DNA of 64,000 nucleotides, from NCBI GenBank assembly GCA_965194655.1, contig OZ239148.1, forward strand, positions 124,001 to 188,000, given 5' to 3'. Positions 43,913-52,110 of the stretch are shown here, in pieces. Position numbers and translations under genes: made by a program. Every line of letters begins with the position of its first letter. Position 1 is the first letter of the stretch. The notes under the pieces are model-generated. The model saw nothing but the letters and a program-made list of their open reading frames with translations. It ran no database searches and was not told the DNA's origin. Origin of the DNA: Hahnella lacustris (GTDB lineage: Bacteria; Pseudomonadota; Gammaproteobacteria; Burkholderiales; Burkholderiaceae_A).

Positions 43913-44625
43913 TTTCAGACTTCAATGAAATCTGGGTCTATCTCAGCGGAACCCCACTGCTGAGCTTGATCATGACGCTCTTCGCCTACCAGTTTGGGCT
44001 GTGGATTCATGCTGCTTCTGGTCGTCAGGCGTGGGTGAATCCTGTCGCGATTTCCGTGCTCTTGCTCGCGGGGGCTCTGGTGTGGATTGAACTTCCGTAT
44101 GCCGAATACTTTGAAGGCGCTCAGTTCATTCACTTTCTCCTGGGCACAGCGACTGTGGCTTTGGCCGTGCCCATCGCCCAGGGTTGGGCCTTACTGCGAG
44201 GACGTTTTCTGGGTCTGGGCCTGGCACTCCTCATGGGAGGGGCAACCTCTATGGCTGTGGCTTACGGTGTGGCCAATGGAATGGGTGTACCAGATGCGCT
44301 GGCCCTTCCTTTACTCGCAAAATCGGTCACTGCACCCATCGCCATGGGCATTGCCGAAAACCTGTCTGTGTCTCCCACCCTGACAGCAGTCTACGCAGTG
44401 ACCACCGGTATTCTGGGCGCCATGATGGCGACTCACCTTTTGAATGCTTTGGGCATGAAGGATTGGGGAAGCCGCGGGTTCTCAGTTGGAGTGGCCGCGC
44501 ATGGGATTGGCACCTCTAGGGCTTTTGCAGTCCATCCTGAGGCCGGCGCATTCTCTAGCGTGGGCATGGGCCTTCACGGCATTGTGGGAGCCATCTTGAT
44601 TCCGCTGTTGGGGCGGTGGATGTGA
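43909..44625 (+). CDS. lrgB: LrgB-family membrane protein
   Basis: Partner of LrgA with about six membrane segments. ALALPLLAKSVTAPIAMGIAE and the C-terminal GVAAHGIGTSRAF and GMGLHGIVGAILIPLL are family blocks. TTG start at 43909 overlapping the lrgA stop. 238 residues. Confidence 0.9.
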   Translation: MISDFNEIWVYLSGTPLLSLIMTLFAYQFGLWIHAASGRQAWVNPVAISVLLLAGALVWIELPYAEYFEGAQFIHFLLGTATVALAVPIAQGWALLRGRFLGLGLALLMGGATSMAVAYGVANGMGVPDALALPLLAKSVTAPIAMGIAENLSVSPTLTAVYAVTTGILGAMMATHLLNALGMKDWGSRGFSVGVAAHGIGTSRAFAVHPEAGAFSSVGMGLHGIVGAILIPLLGRWM

Positions 44626-44697
44626 GTCTGACTGAAGCCTGCTTCCCCAGTTGGCCTAGAACGAACGCCCACTGCTCTTAAGGTGCCTGAACGCACA

Positions 44698-44727
44698 GAC
44701 TCCAGTCTCATTTCCAGACTAGGAGTC
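44698..44727 (+). promoter_or_regulatory. hairpin that hides the ribosome binding site of the pilin gene
   Basis: gactccagtct (44698-44708) pairs with agact (44716-44720) and ggagtc (44722-44727): eleven base pairs, one bulged A at 44721 and a seven-base loop. The ribosome binding site AGGAG (44721-44725) is in the 3' arm, seven bases before the ATG at 44732. Translation of the pilin should be blocked while the hairpin is closed. Confidence 0.65.
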
Positions 44728-44731
44728 ATTC

Positions 44732-44995
44732 ATGAAGCGTTTCACGTCTCGTCGCCCTTCTGGACAGGGCATGACAGAGTACATCGTTGTTGTTGCGGTC
44801 GTTGCGGTCGCAGCAATTGGTGTTTACAGCCTTTTAGGCCAGACCATACGTAATCAGACGGCAGGTATTGCGCAAGAAATTGCGGGGAACGATGGAGGCG
44901 CTGCACTCAGTGCCGCGAGTACCAGCGCGAACTCTGCACGATTGCAAGCAAATAATCGAAAGGACCTCTCAAACTACAACGACGATAACCACTGA
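44732..44995 (+). CDS. Flp-type pilin of the Tad system
   Basis: An 87-residue class IVb-like pilin. The prepilin cleavage motif is SGQGMTEY (Gly before the cut, Glu and Tyr at +5 and +6), followed by one hydrophobic helix (IVVVAVVAVAAIGVYSLLG). The mature tail is long and polar, rich in Asn, Ser and Ala. It is first in the operon and has its own ribosome binding site, as expected for a major pilin; its tail is longer than that of typical Flp. Confidence 0.82.
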   Translation: MKRFTSRRPSGQGMTEYIVVVAVVAVAAIGVYSLLGQTIRNQTAGIAQEIAGNDGGAALSAASTSANSARLQANNRKDLSNYNDDNH

Positions 44996-46317
44996 TGCGT
45001 CGCTCACCTCGGGGTTCTGTGCTCTTGATGGGCCTTGGCCTGACCTTTCTCACATCGGTCGGGCTCATGGTCTATTTGAGCACGTCGGGTGTCCTTCATG
45101 ACAGGCAACGGGGGCAGCATTTGGCAGATATGGCTGCTCTCTCGGTGGCCTCGTGGCAAGCACAGACTCTGAATTATCAGGCTTATGCCAATCGGGCCAT
45201 CATCGCCAATGAGCTCATGATCGCGCAGACGCTCAGTCTTTTGAGCTATGTGCAACACGTTGAGACACTCACAGAGCAGAGCGCCACTTTAGCCTCCATC
45301 TGGCCTGGATTTCGCGAGTTTTCGCAGACGCTTCATGCCACCGCAAAGGCAACTCGAGAGGTGTCACATATCGCGGCCCGTCTCGAGATACCTTTTCGCA
45401 GCGCATACACGCATGCGCTCATGGCCTCTCAAGAGGCTATTCATCGAGCCCTCACGCCGTTTGCGGCTCAAGCGCTGGTCAACGAAGTGATTTGGTCTGC
45501 CGATAAGCGCTACTTTGGTCAAACACTGTCAGTACCAACCAACCCTTCTTTCTATTGGTCAGTCGAGGCTTCGTCACCTCAGCAAGCCACTCGCAATGCT
45601 CAGTTTCTCGAATCCTCTCTCGACCGATATAGCCAAAATCGAAACTTTGACCAGGCGGCATGGTTCTTTCCGAATTTCGGCTGCGTCCCTCGTCAGGCCA
45701 GTCACTTTCTGGGACGACTCATCAGGGAGGGATCGACACGACTGAATGAAAACCACTCTGCCTGGGAGTCTCAAGACTCACTCTCGTTACACCGGTGGCG
45801 AGCAAGTGGCTGGTTTAGGCTCTGCCGAGGAACACAGGAACTCTGGCCACTCTCTTGGGGGGATGCGCAGGCCAGTGCTGGGACATCCGAATCAAGAGGA
45901 GTCGTCGCGTCGACTCGAAACCCACAAGCCAATTCTTTGGCCCTTCAATCGACGGAGCACATTCGGGGCTATCTGGGGTTGACGCGACTTCACCACCTGA
46001 CGCCAGACTCCAGTTCGGTCACACATTCGTTCCGAGTTCCCATAGCCGTTCGTCTGCATAAGGAGAAGTCGGCGGCACTCTCTCGCTTGGGAAAACTCTC
46101 CGATCGCTTTCAAAACGCTGTCGATACGCCTCATACGCTCTGGACGATGGCCGTAGGTTTGACCGAGTTTCGCCCCCCGAGAGGAGAGCAGGCTCTTCAC
46201 TCAGTCGCCAATGGGACCACGCATCTATACCCCTTCTGGCACGCGCGCCTCACGACACCATCGGGGCCCGAATTGTTGGCTGCGAAGGTCGTTCAACAGA
46301 TCGGATCGACTAAATGA
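44995..46317 (+). CDS. TadG-like protein of the Tad pilus operon
   Basis: A 440-residue protein with N-terminal SPRGSVLLMGLGLTFLTSVGL, a pilin-like hydrophobic segment, then QHLADMAALSVASWQAQTLNYQAYANRAIIANE, the usual TadG-related block of betaproteobacteria. The remainder is probably extracytoplasmic. Start ATG overlaps the pilin stop (TGATG). The role is in pilus assembly; the exact part is unknown. Confidence 0.78.
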   Translation: MRRSPRGSVLLMGLGLTFLTSVGLMVYLSTSGVLHDRQRGQHLADMAALSVASWQAQTLNYQAYANRAIIANELMIAQTLSLLSYVQHVETLTEQSATLASIWPGFREFSQTLHATAKATREVSHIAARLEIPFRSAYTHALMASQEAIHRALTPFAAQALVNEVIWSADKRYFGQTLSVPTNPSFYWSVEASSPQQATRNAQFLESSLDRYSQNRNFDQAAWFFPNFGCVPRQASHFLGRLIREGSTRLNENHSAWESQDSLSLHRWRASGWFRLCRGTQELWPLSWGDAQASAGTSESRGVVASTRNPQANSLALQSTEHIRGYLGLTRLHHLTPDSSSVTHSFRVPIAVRLHKEKSAALSRLGKLSDRFQNAVDTPHTLWTMAVGLTEFRPPRGEQALHSVANGTTHLYPFWHARLTTPSGPELLAAKVVQQIGSTK

Positions 46318-46988
46318 GAGATTTAGGTCTACCACCCCGGGGGCAAGCGCTTGTAGAGGTACTCATCATTGCGCTGTTGCTCACAGGAGTCCTCACGTTA
46401 CTCTCCTTCAGTCAAGACTGGGCTGAGCAAAGGGCTCAGAGCGCAGAGGCCATTCGGCTTCATGCCGAGTCGTGTCGACTGTCACCCACGAATTGCCCAT
46501 CGGAGGCGTTGCAGTTGATGCTGCCAAGGGGTGCACAACTCACCCAGCATAGGCTTGGGCAGCAGCACGCCAACGCCACCACGCTCAGGGATTGGTCAAC
46601 CTCTTTGAGAAGCCTAGCCTCTCATGGAGGGCAATCAATCTTCGGCCTGCCGGACGGAAACCCTCTCGCCGTTCTTGACGCCCAAGTTGATCTCCATGCC
46701 CCTAGCCGATTTTTGCAGATTGCTCCGGAGTCCCTTCGCCTTGCAGTCGTGCCGCATGATTGGCGAGCCATCGATGCAACTGAGGCTCAAGAAAGAATTA
46801 GGCATGGCTCTGAGCCCTCAGATGTGCTGGCGTCATCGGTGAGTGCGGCACATGCGCCTTCCCTGTTAGTGCTGATGCCACTGATGGACTTTCTCGGACT
46901 CGACACTCAGACCGAATCCATTCGGAGCGGTTTTCATCGCCTCGACCCACTGAAGCCCGCCCAATCGCTTGGGGAGCCAAGTTCATGA
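46314..46988 (+). CDS. TadE-like minor pseudopilin
   Basis: 224 residues; PRGQALVEVLIIALLLTGVLTLLSF is a prepilin-type N-terminus with Gly before the cut and Glu at +5. The remaining domain is unique, probably extracytoplasmic, with two Cys (CRLSPTNC) that may form a disulfide. ATGA overlap with the TadG-like gene. Confidence 0.72.
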   Translation: MRDLGLPPRGQALVEVLIIALLLTGVLTLLSFSQDWAEQRAQSAEAIRLHAESCRLSPTNCPSEALQLMLPRGAQLTQHRLGQQHANATTLRDWSTSLRSLASHGGQSIFGLPDGNPLAVLDAQVDLHAPSRFLQIAPESLRLAVVPHDWRAIDATEAQERIRHGSEPSDVLASSVSAAHAPSLLVLMPLMDFLGLDTQTESIRSGFHRLDPLKPAQSLGEPSS

Positions 46989-47356
46989 GCAATTTCGTTG
47001 TTGCGGCACACTTTGTCGTTCTGTTTAACGGCGCGCCACTTCAGGTGGAATCGGTTACGGTGGATGGGCCATCTTGTCCGCCAGCCCCAGCCACGTCCGT
47101 CAGTCTACTTGCCCATTCTGAGGGACATAGGGGCGTCTGCGTAGGCTTGGTCTATGAGGCGGGCCACATTCGCTATTGGGAGCTAACCCGGAAATCCGAC
47201 GCCATCGGTAGCGCGAAATGGTTTGGGTGGCGGACTCGGTTGTCTGTCAAAGACTTCACTGAACTCTTTGCTTCCCGCTCACTGCGACTGCGGTTTCCAG
47301 AAACCGCTCTCTCCTTCGATCTGAATGCATCAATGCCGAAGGAGATTCAACCATGA
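46985..47356 (+). CDS. unknown protein in the Tad operon
   Basis: A 123-residue protein that I do not recognise. The start is MSNFVVAAHFVVLFNGAPLQ, with a short hydrophobic stretch but no clear signal peptide; the middle has VSLLAHSEGHRGVCVGLVYEAG and KWFGWRTRLSVKDFTELF. It is joined by ATGA overlaps to both neighbours, which supports its being a real gene of the pilus system. Confidence 0.6.
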   Translation: MSNFVVAAHFVVLFNGAPLQVESVTVDGPSCPPAPATSVSLLAHSEGHRGVCVGLVYEAGHIRYWELTRKSDAIGSAKWFGWRTRLSVKDFTELFASRSLRLRFPETALSFDLNASMPKEIQP

Positions 47357-47499
47357 GGCCCCACGGCTCCTCGGTGATCGAGGCCTTGATGCTGATTTCA
47401 ATTGCGGTCTTCCTTCTCCGTTGGCTGCTTGGACCGGCCCCAACCTTAATCATGTCGCAGGGCCTCGCGCAGCTCGCTTCACTTCTTTCTACCCGTTGA
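47353..47499 (+). CDS. 48-residue pilin-like protein
   Basis: A short frame starting in an ATGA overlap with the previous gene and ending 13 bases before cpaB. The product has GSSVIEALMLISIAVFLLRWLLG: a Gly followed by residues with Glu at +5 and a hydrophobic helix, the pattern of prepilin-peptidase substrates. After the helix only about 20 residues remain. Its position and coupling argue for a real minor pilin. It has no homologue that I can name. Confidence 0.6.
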   Translation: MRPHGSSVIEALMLISIAVFLLRWLLGPAPTLIMSQGLAQLASLLSTR

Positions 47500-47512
47500 T
47501 ACTGGAGGTCAC

Positions 47513-48340
47513 ATGTTGTGGATTCAAACCTTGAGGCAACGTCCTCGAATATTGGCATTTGCCTTAGCGTTTATCGCTGCGGGAGCAGCAGTACTTTTAG
47601 CCCATGACTGGACGGAGCAGCAGCAGGCCCACTTTCAGGCGCTCTCTAAGCCAAAGGGTGGAACCATCGATGTTCTTGTGCTCTCCAAATCACTTGAGGC
47701 CGGAGATGTGCTGACCGACAAAACGCTTGCGGTTCGATCGGTACAGAAAAGCCTCGTACCGGAGGGGGTGTTCTCTCCAGACCAGTTTTCTCAAGTCTCT
47801 GGGCGCAAGCTGGGCACTCCCGCAAAGAAAGGTGAGCTGTTGCTCCCACAGAATCTTGCTGCAATCCGGCATCAGGATGCCCTCTCCTTAGCGCGCCCCG
47901 GCTTTCGTCTCATCCCGGTCGATCGATCTTCTGGGCAAATGGCATGGTCTGCGATGACGCCTCGAGACCGAATTGATGTCTGGGCGATTGGAGTGAGCCC
48001 AGACGATCTTTCTTCGCTTCGATCCGACCAGGGCGGCTTCTCAAAGGAGATGTCCCCTTCTGCACCATCTGTTGCACGCTCCATCGCGACAGGAGTCCGG
48101 GTCCTCAGTTCAGGTGAGCCCTCAACAGATGGGGCACTAGCCACAAAACATCCTGCGCCTGCCTCAGTGACCTATTTTCTAGAACTGCCAGAGGCGTCTG
48201 TCTCAGCCTATTTGGGCGCAGCGTCCACGAGTCAGGTGCGTTACGTGCTGAATGTGAATGGCAGAGATGATCGTCGTGGAAGCCCTGCCAAGCCGAGGGC
48301 TGTCGAGATTCTGATTCACGATGAAGGAGTCAATGGATGA
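47513..48340 (+). CDS. cpaB: Flp pilus assembly protein CpaB (RcpC)
   Basis: Periplasmic protein with one N-terminal membrane segment (ILAFALAFIAAGAAVLLA) and a SAF domain (VLVLSKSLEAGDVLTDKTLAVRSV). Conserved block GRKLGTPAKKGELLLPQNLA follows, then RcpC-like FRLIPVDRSSGQMAWSAMTPRDRIDVWA. Strong ribosome binding site (GGAGGT) 6-7 bases before the ATG. 275 residues. Confidence 0.88.
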   Translation: MLWIQTLRQRPRILAFALAFIAAGAAVLLAHDWTEQQQAHFQALSKPKGGTIDVLVLSKSLEAGDVLTDKTLAVRSVQKSLVPEGVFSPDQFSQVSGRKLGTPAKKGELLLPQNLAAIRHQDALSLARPGFRLIPVDRSSGQMAWSAMTPRDRIDVWAIGVSPDDLSSLRSDQGGFSKEMSPSAPSVARSIATGVRVLSSGEPSTDGALATKHPAPASVTYFLELPEASVSAYLGAASTSQVRYVLNVNGRDDRRGSPAKPRAVEILIHDEGVNG

Positions 48341-49725
48341 AGTCGCTCATCGTGGTTCTTTACCTGTCCGCTCTGCTGATAGCAACCGCCTCTCAAGCCT
48401 CACATGGAGTAAGCGGTGAGAGCTCTGGCCGAGCCGAGTCGATCGAATTACGTCCGGGGGAGTCTATGGTGCTTACAGCACCAGGTGCAAAGAGGGTGCT
48501 TTTTTCAAGAGGTCGAGTGGTCTCCGCCAAGACACTGGATTCTGACCAACTGTTGCTTGTCGGTCGACATGTCGGGGAGACCGAAATGCTCATTTGGGAT
48601 CTCAAGGGTGTCCTTACAAAGAGACACATTCGAGTGATCGATCTCGCGTCTGCCTCTATCGATCGGCAGGTCCAGCTCTTGATCAAGGCACCCTCTCGAG
48701 TGATCACACGACGCGAGGGCTCCAGAATTCTCATCAGTGGAGTGGTTCGAACAGAGGATGAACTTGAGGCGCTTCGCGCATTGGCAAAGCGCGAATCAAC
48801 CATTGAATTGGCTGTAGAGAGATCAGAGGACGAGAGCATGATCGCAATGGAGGTTCGCTTTCTTGAGGTAAAGAAAAATGCCATGGAGAGTCTTGGGTTT
48901 AATTGGCAGAAGTCGCTCATGGGCCCTGTCGTTGCAGTGGTGGGAGATGTGGCCACAAATTCAAACTTTCGACCACAAGCAACGCCCATCTCAGAAAACT
49001 CGAGTGGTACGGTTCAGCTCAACTTTCCTTCTCTCTCCAAGGAGCCAGGTGGATCACCCTCTGGACGTATTCCACCGGTCAGCACTTACCTTGGCATTCA
49101 AACAAGCCTCCTTTCCATCATTAATCTGATGGAGCAGTCAGGCGCTGCGGTCGTGTTAGCGGAGCCCACCCTGACTTGTCGAAGCGGAGGTCAGGCTCGT
49201 TTCCTCGCAGGCGGCGAGATCCCCCTTCCCACAACCAATGCGCTCGGTAGCAGCGCGGTGCAGTTCAAGCCCTATGGCATCCGGTTTGAGGTGTCTCCGA
49301 TCTCTCGCCCAGGGGGGCTCATCGAGGCCAAGATCACGACTGAACTCTCCACCGTGGATCCTGCCATTAAGGTCGGTGAACTTCCCGGATTCCTCTCACG
49401 AATGACCCAGTCTGAGGTGTCTCTAAGAGAGGGGCAGACATTGGTTTTGTCAGGCCTTATCTCTGAGGAGGGAAGCTTCAGTCGAGACAAGCTGGCGGGT
49501 TTGGCTGATCTCCCAGGGCTTGGGGCACTCTTTCGCTCGAAAGACTTCCTGGAGCGGCGCAGCGAGATGGTTGTACTGCTCACCCCGAGGCGCGTGACTG
49601 CTGCATCGAAAGGCAATCTCGATCGTATTGGAGCCGCCGAGGCTGCCGTGGCAGGTGTGCGTGCCAAGATTCATGAACCTGCCTCTTTAGGTCATGACAC
49701 CGCGGAGGAGAACCGCCGTGATTGA
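48337..49725 (+). CDS. cpaC: Tad pilus secretin CpaC (RcpA)
   Basis: Outer-membrane secretin. The signal peptide ends near LLIATASQA; the N-terminal pilus domain is IELRPGESMVLTAPGAKRVLFSRG. The C-terminal half is the secretin domain, with VVLAEPTLTCRSGGQARFLAGGEIP and GQTLVLSGLISEE, ending with RSKDFLERRSEMVVLLTPR. 462 residues. Coupled to cpaB by ATGA. Confidence 0.93.
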   Translation: MKSLIVVLYLSALLIATASQASHGVSGESSGRAESIELRPGESMVLTAPGAKRVLFSRGRVVSAKTLDSDQLLLVGRHVGETEMLIWDLKGVLTKRHIRVIDLASASIDRQVQLLIKAPSRVITRREGSRILISGVVRTEDELEALRALAKRESTIELAVERSEDESMIAMEVRFLEVKKNAMESLGFNWQKSLMGPVVAVVGDVATNSNFRPQATPISENSSGTVQLNFPSLSKEPGGSPSGRIPPVSTYLGIQTSLLSIINLMEQSGAAVVLAEPTLTCRSGGQARFLAGGEIPLPTTNALGSSAVQFKPYGIRFEVSPISRPGGLIEAKITTELSTVDPAIKVGELPGFLSRMTQSEVSLREGQTLVLSGLISEEGSFSRDKLAGLADLPGLGALFRSKDFLERRSEMVVLLTPRRVTAASKGNLDRIGAAEAAVAGVRAKIHEPASLGHDTAEENRRD

Positions 49726-51283
49726 ACTTCAAGTCAGTAAAGGTCTTCAGGTCGAGGGCCGCTTCTGCTTTCCAGATACTGGGAATTCAATCCGAATGGG
49801 TCGGTCTGATGACTCAGACATTTCGCTGCCCGGCCTGGCTGTCGCGAAGGCGCACTGTGAACTCCGCCGTGGGAGGAGTGGGTGGATTCTGATGGACGGA
49901 GGATCGCTGTCTGGGACGCGAGTGAACCAGCAGACAGTTCAAGAATACGGACCGCTGAGGACTGGAGACCAAATCGAGATCGGTCCTTGGAGGATCTCCG
50001 TGATGGCGACAGAGGCTTCAGAGCTGCCAGCATCGACCATGACCAACTCAATCGGTCGAATGCATCGGTCTCCGTCCGATATGTCTCTCGATGGTTTGGC
50101 GCATGACCCTCAAAAGAATCAGTGGAGTTCGACTCAGCTCCGACAGGCTCTGCTTAAACTTCGAGTCGCATTGGAGAGGAGACGACGAGAGTGGTCGAAT
50201 ATGTCCGACGATGCGCTTCGACTTGAGACTGCCGAACTTGCAGAGGCCGTGATCTCTGAGGTTCAAGATCTGCCGGATGCGGCTCGTCCAGCTTTCATGA
50301 ATCGGCTGGTTTCTGAATCCGTTGGATTTGGGCCGCTAGAGCCACTCCTTTCAGACTCTGCTGTGACCGAAATCATGGTGAATGGCCCTACCTCCATTTT
50401 TGTGGAGAGGGAGGGAAGGTGCGAACAGGTGCAAGATTCATTCTCCGACGCCCAATCCCTGCGACTGGTTCTTGAGAGGATGTTCACCCCTTTGGGGAGG
50501 CGCTTGGATGAGAGTCATCCCATGGCTGACGGCCGACTACTCTGTGGATCCCGAATCAACGCCGTGTTGTCTCCACCGGCAGTCGGAGGGCATAGCCTCA
50601 CGATTCGACGATTTCCGGATCAGCCCCTCCATTTCGAGGAACTCATGTCGGCTGCCGCGATGCCCGACACAATGTCTAGCTACCTAAGAGCTGCAGTTAA
50701 GGCCAAGAAAAATATCATTGTGAGCGGTGGAACCGGTTCTGGAAAGACCACGCTCTTGCGAGCCTTGGCGACTCAGATTTCCGCTGATGAACGCGTGGTC
50801 ACCATTGAGGATTCTGCTGAATTAGCCTTGACCTTACCCAATCTAGTGGCCCTTGAATGTCGTGATGCCAATCACGAGGGGCAGGGTGCGATTCGAATAC
50901 GTGATCTGGTCCGGAATGCGCTACGTATGCGACCGGATCGAATCATTGTGGGGGAGTGCCGTGGAGGAGAGGCTCTGGACATGCTCCAGGCCATGAATAC
51001 GGGACACGAGGGTTCTATGACCACTGCTCATGCCAACAATCCTAGAGAGCTCCTGGGGCGCCTAGAGGTCATGGTTTTGATGGCGGGTTTTGATCTGCCC
51101 GTGCAAGCCATTCGTGAGCAAATCTCTGGCGCACTAGACCTCATCGTTCATCAGAAGCGATTTCCGGACGGTACAAGACGCATCGAAAGCATCACAGAGG
51201 TCTGCGGCATCGAGTCCGGAAAAGTTCAGCTTCAGGCGCTGATGGAATGGGCGCCCACCAAAGGGGAGTATCTGTTGCTATGA
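49718..51283 (+). CDS. tadA: FHA domain fused to Tad secretion ATPase TadA/CpaF
   Basis: N-terminal FHA-like domain (about residues 18-90, IRMGRSDDSDISLPG, SLSGTRVN) followed by a type II/IV secretion ATPase: EIMVNGPTSIFVEREG, P-loop SGGTGSGKTTLL, Asp box TIEDSAELAL, Walker B IIVGECRGGEALDML, His box MTTAHAN. In the FHA part the usual phospho-binding Ser and Asn are Ala (VAKAH) and Ser (SLSGT). GTG 49718 is chosen since GGAGGAG lies 7 bases upstream; an ATG at 49694 is also open. 521 residues. Confidence 0.92.
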   Translation: MIELQVSKGLQVEGRFCFPDTGNSIRMGRSDDSDISLPGLAVAKAHCELRRGRSGWILMDGGSLSGTRVNQQTVQEYGPLRTGDQIEIGPWRISVMATEASELPASTMTNSIGRMHRSPSDMSLDGLAHDPQKNQWSSTQLRQALLKLRVALERRRREWSNMSDDALRLETAELAEAVISEVQDLPDAARPAFMNRLVSESVGFGPLEPLLSDSAVTEIMVNGPTSIFVEREGRCEQVQDSFSDAQSLRLVLERMFTPLGRRLDESHPMADGRLLCGSRINAVLSPPAVGGHSLTIRRFPDQPLHFEELMSAAAMPDTMSSYLRAAVKAKKNIIVSGGTGSGKTTLLRALATQISADERVVTIEDSAELALTLPNLVALECRDANHEGQGAIRIRDLVRNALRMRPDRIIVGECRGGEALDMLQAMNTGHEGSMTTAHANNPRELLGRLEVMVLMAGFDLPVQAIREQISGALDLIVHQKRFPDGTRRIESITEVCGIESGKVQLQALMEWAPTKGEYLLL

Positions 51284-52110
51284 GCTTCGATTGGATGTCT
51301 ACGCTCATTGCGATCCTCACTGGACTTGCAGTACTGCTTGTTTCATTGGCTGTGGGAGGCTCTTCATTCGATTGGGTCCGCCGCTCCCTGCAGTCTCCTT
51401 GGGTGACGAGTCTTGGATCATTTCCAGCCATCCGATTGTTTGCCTCATTCGTCCTTGGCATCTTAATCGGTGTTTTTCTGTCTTCAGTGCTCTGGGGGCT
51501 AACTGTCGCGGTTCTGATCGTGTTTGGAAGTCGACTTCACACTCAGGCTCGAAAGCGGTTTTGGCTCAGGATGGTAGAGCGTCAGATCCCAGAATTTTGT
51601 GATGCCCTTGCGGGCGCGCTTCGGGCCGGGGCCGCCCTTCGCTCAGCGGTTGCACAATCGCGAGATCAGATGGCGTTACCCATTCGCCAAGAGATTGACC
51701 GCCTGCAGAATTTGCTGCGGTTAGGCCTATCTCAAGAGGAGGCACTCAAGCGGTGGGCGGACAACAGCGGCATCCCAGCCGTTCGGGACCTTGCATTCTG
51801 TGCGGGAGTCTCCAGTCGTTCTGGTGGAAGCCTTGCTCCGTTGGTTGAGACGATTGGGCAGAATCTCTCTGCCGAACTCGCTCTTCAGGCAAAAGCGGAT
51901 GCTCTGACTTCTCAGGGGCGCCTTCAGGCGCTTGTGATGATCGGAATTCCGCCTGCCCTATTGCTGATGACCGGCCTTATAGACGCCTCCGTTTGGGGAT
52001 TCTTCTTTGACTCGGTTTTGGGATCCAGCCTCTTATGGGGTGTCTTGTCTCTGGAACTCATTGGCCTACTTTGGATTCGCAAAATCACACGGGTGAGGAG
52101 ATCGCGCTGA
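51280..52110 (+). CDS. tadB: Tad pilus inner-membrane platform protein TadB
   Basis: Type II secretion F-type protein: N-terminal membrane segments, a cytoplasmic T2SSF helical domain (EFCDALAGALRAGAALRSAV, AFCAGVSSRSGGSLAPLVETIG, LTSQGRLQALVMIGIPPALL), then C-terminal segments. ATG 51280 overlaps the tadA stop. 276 residues. Confidence 0.9.
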   Translation: MSFDWMSTLIAILTGLAVLLVSLAVGGSSFDWVRRSLQSPWVTSLGSFPAIRLFASFVLGILIGVFLSSVLWGLTVAVLIVFGSRLHTQARKRFWLRMVERQIPEFCDALAGALRAGAALRSAVAQSRDQMALPIRQEIDRLQNLLRLGLSQEEALKRWADNSGIPAVRDLAFCAGVSSRSGGSLAPLVETIGQNLSAELALQAKADALTSQGRLQALVMIGIPPALLLMTGLIDASVWGFFFDSVLGSSLLWGVLSLELIGLLWIRKITRVRRSR

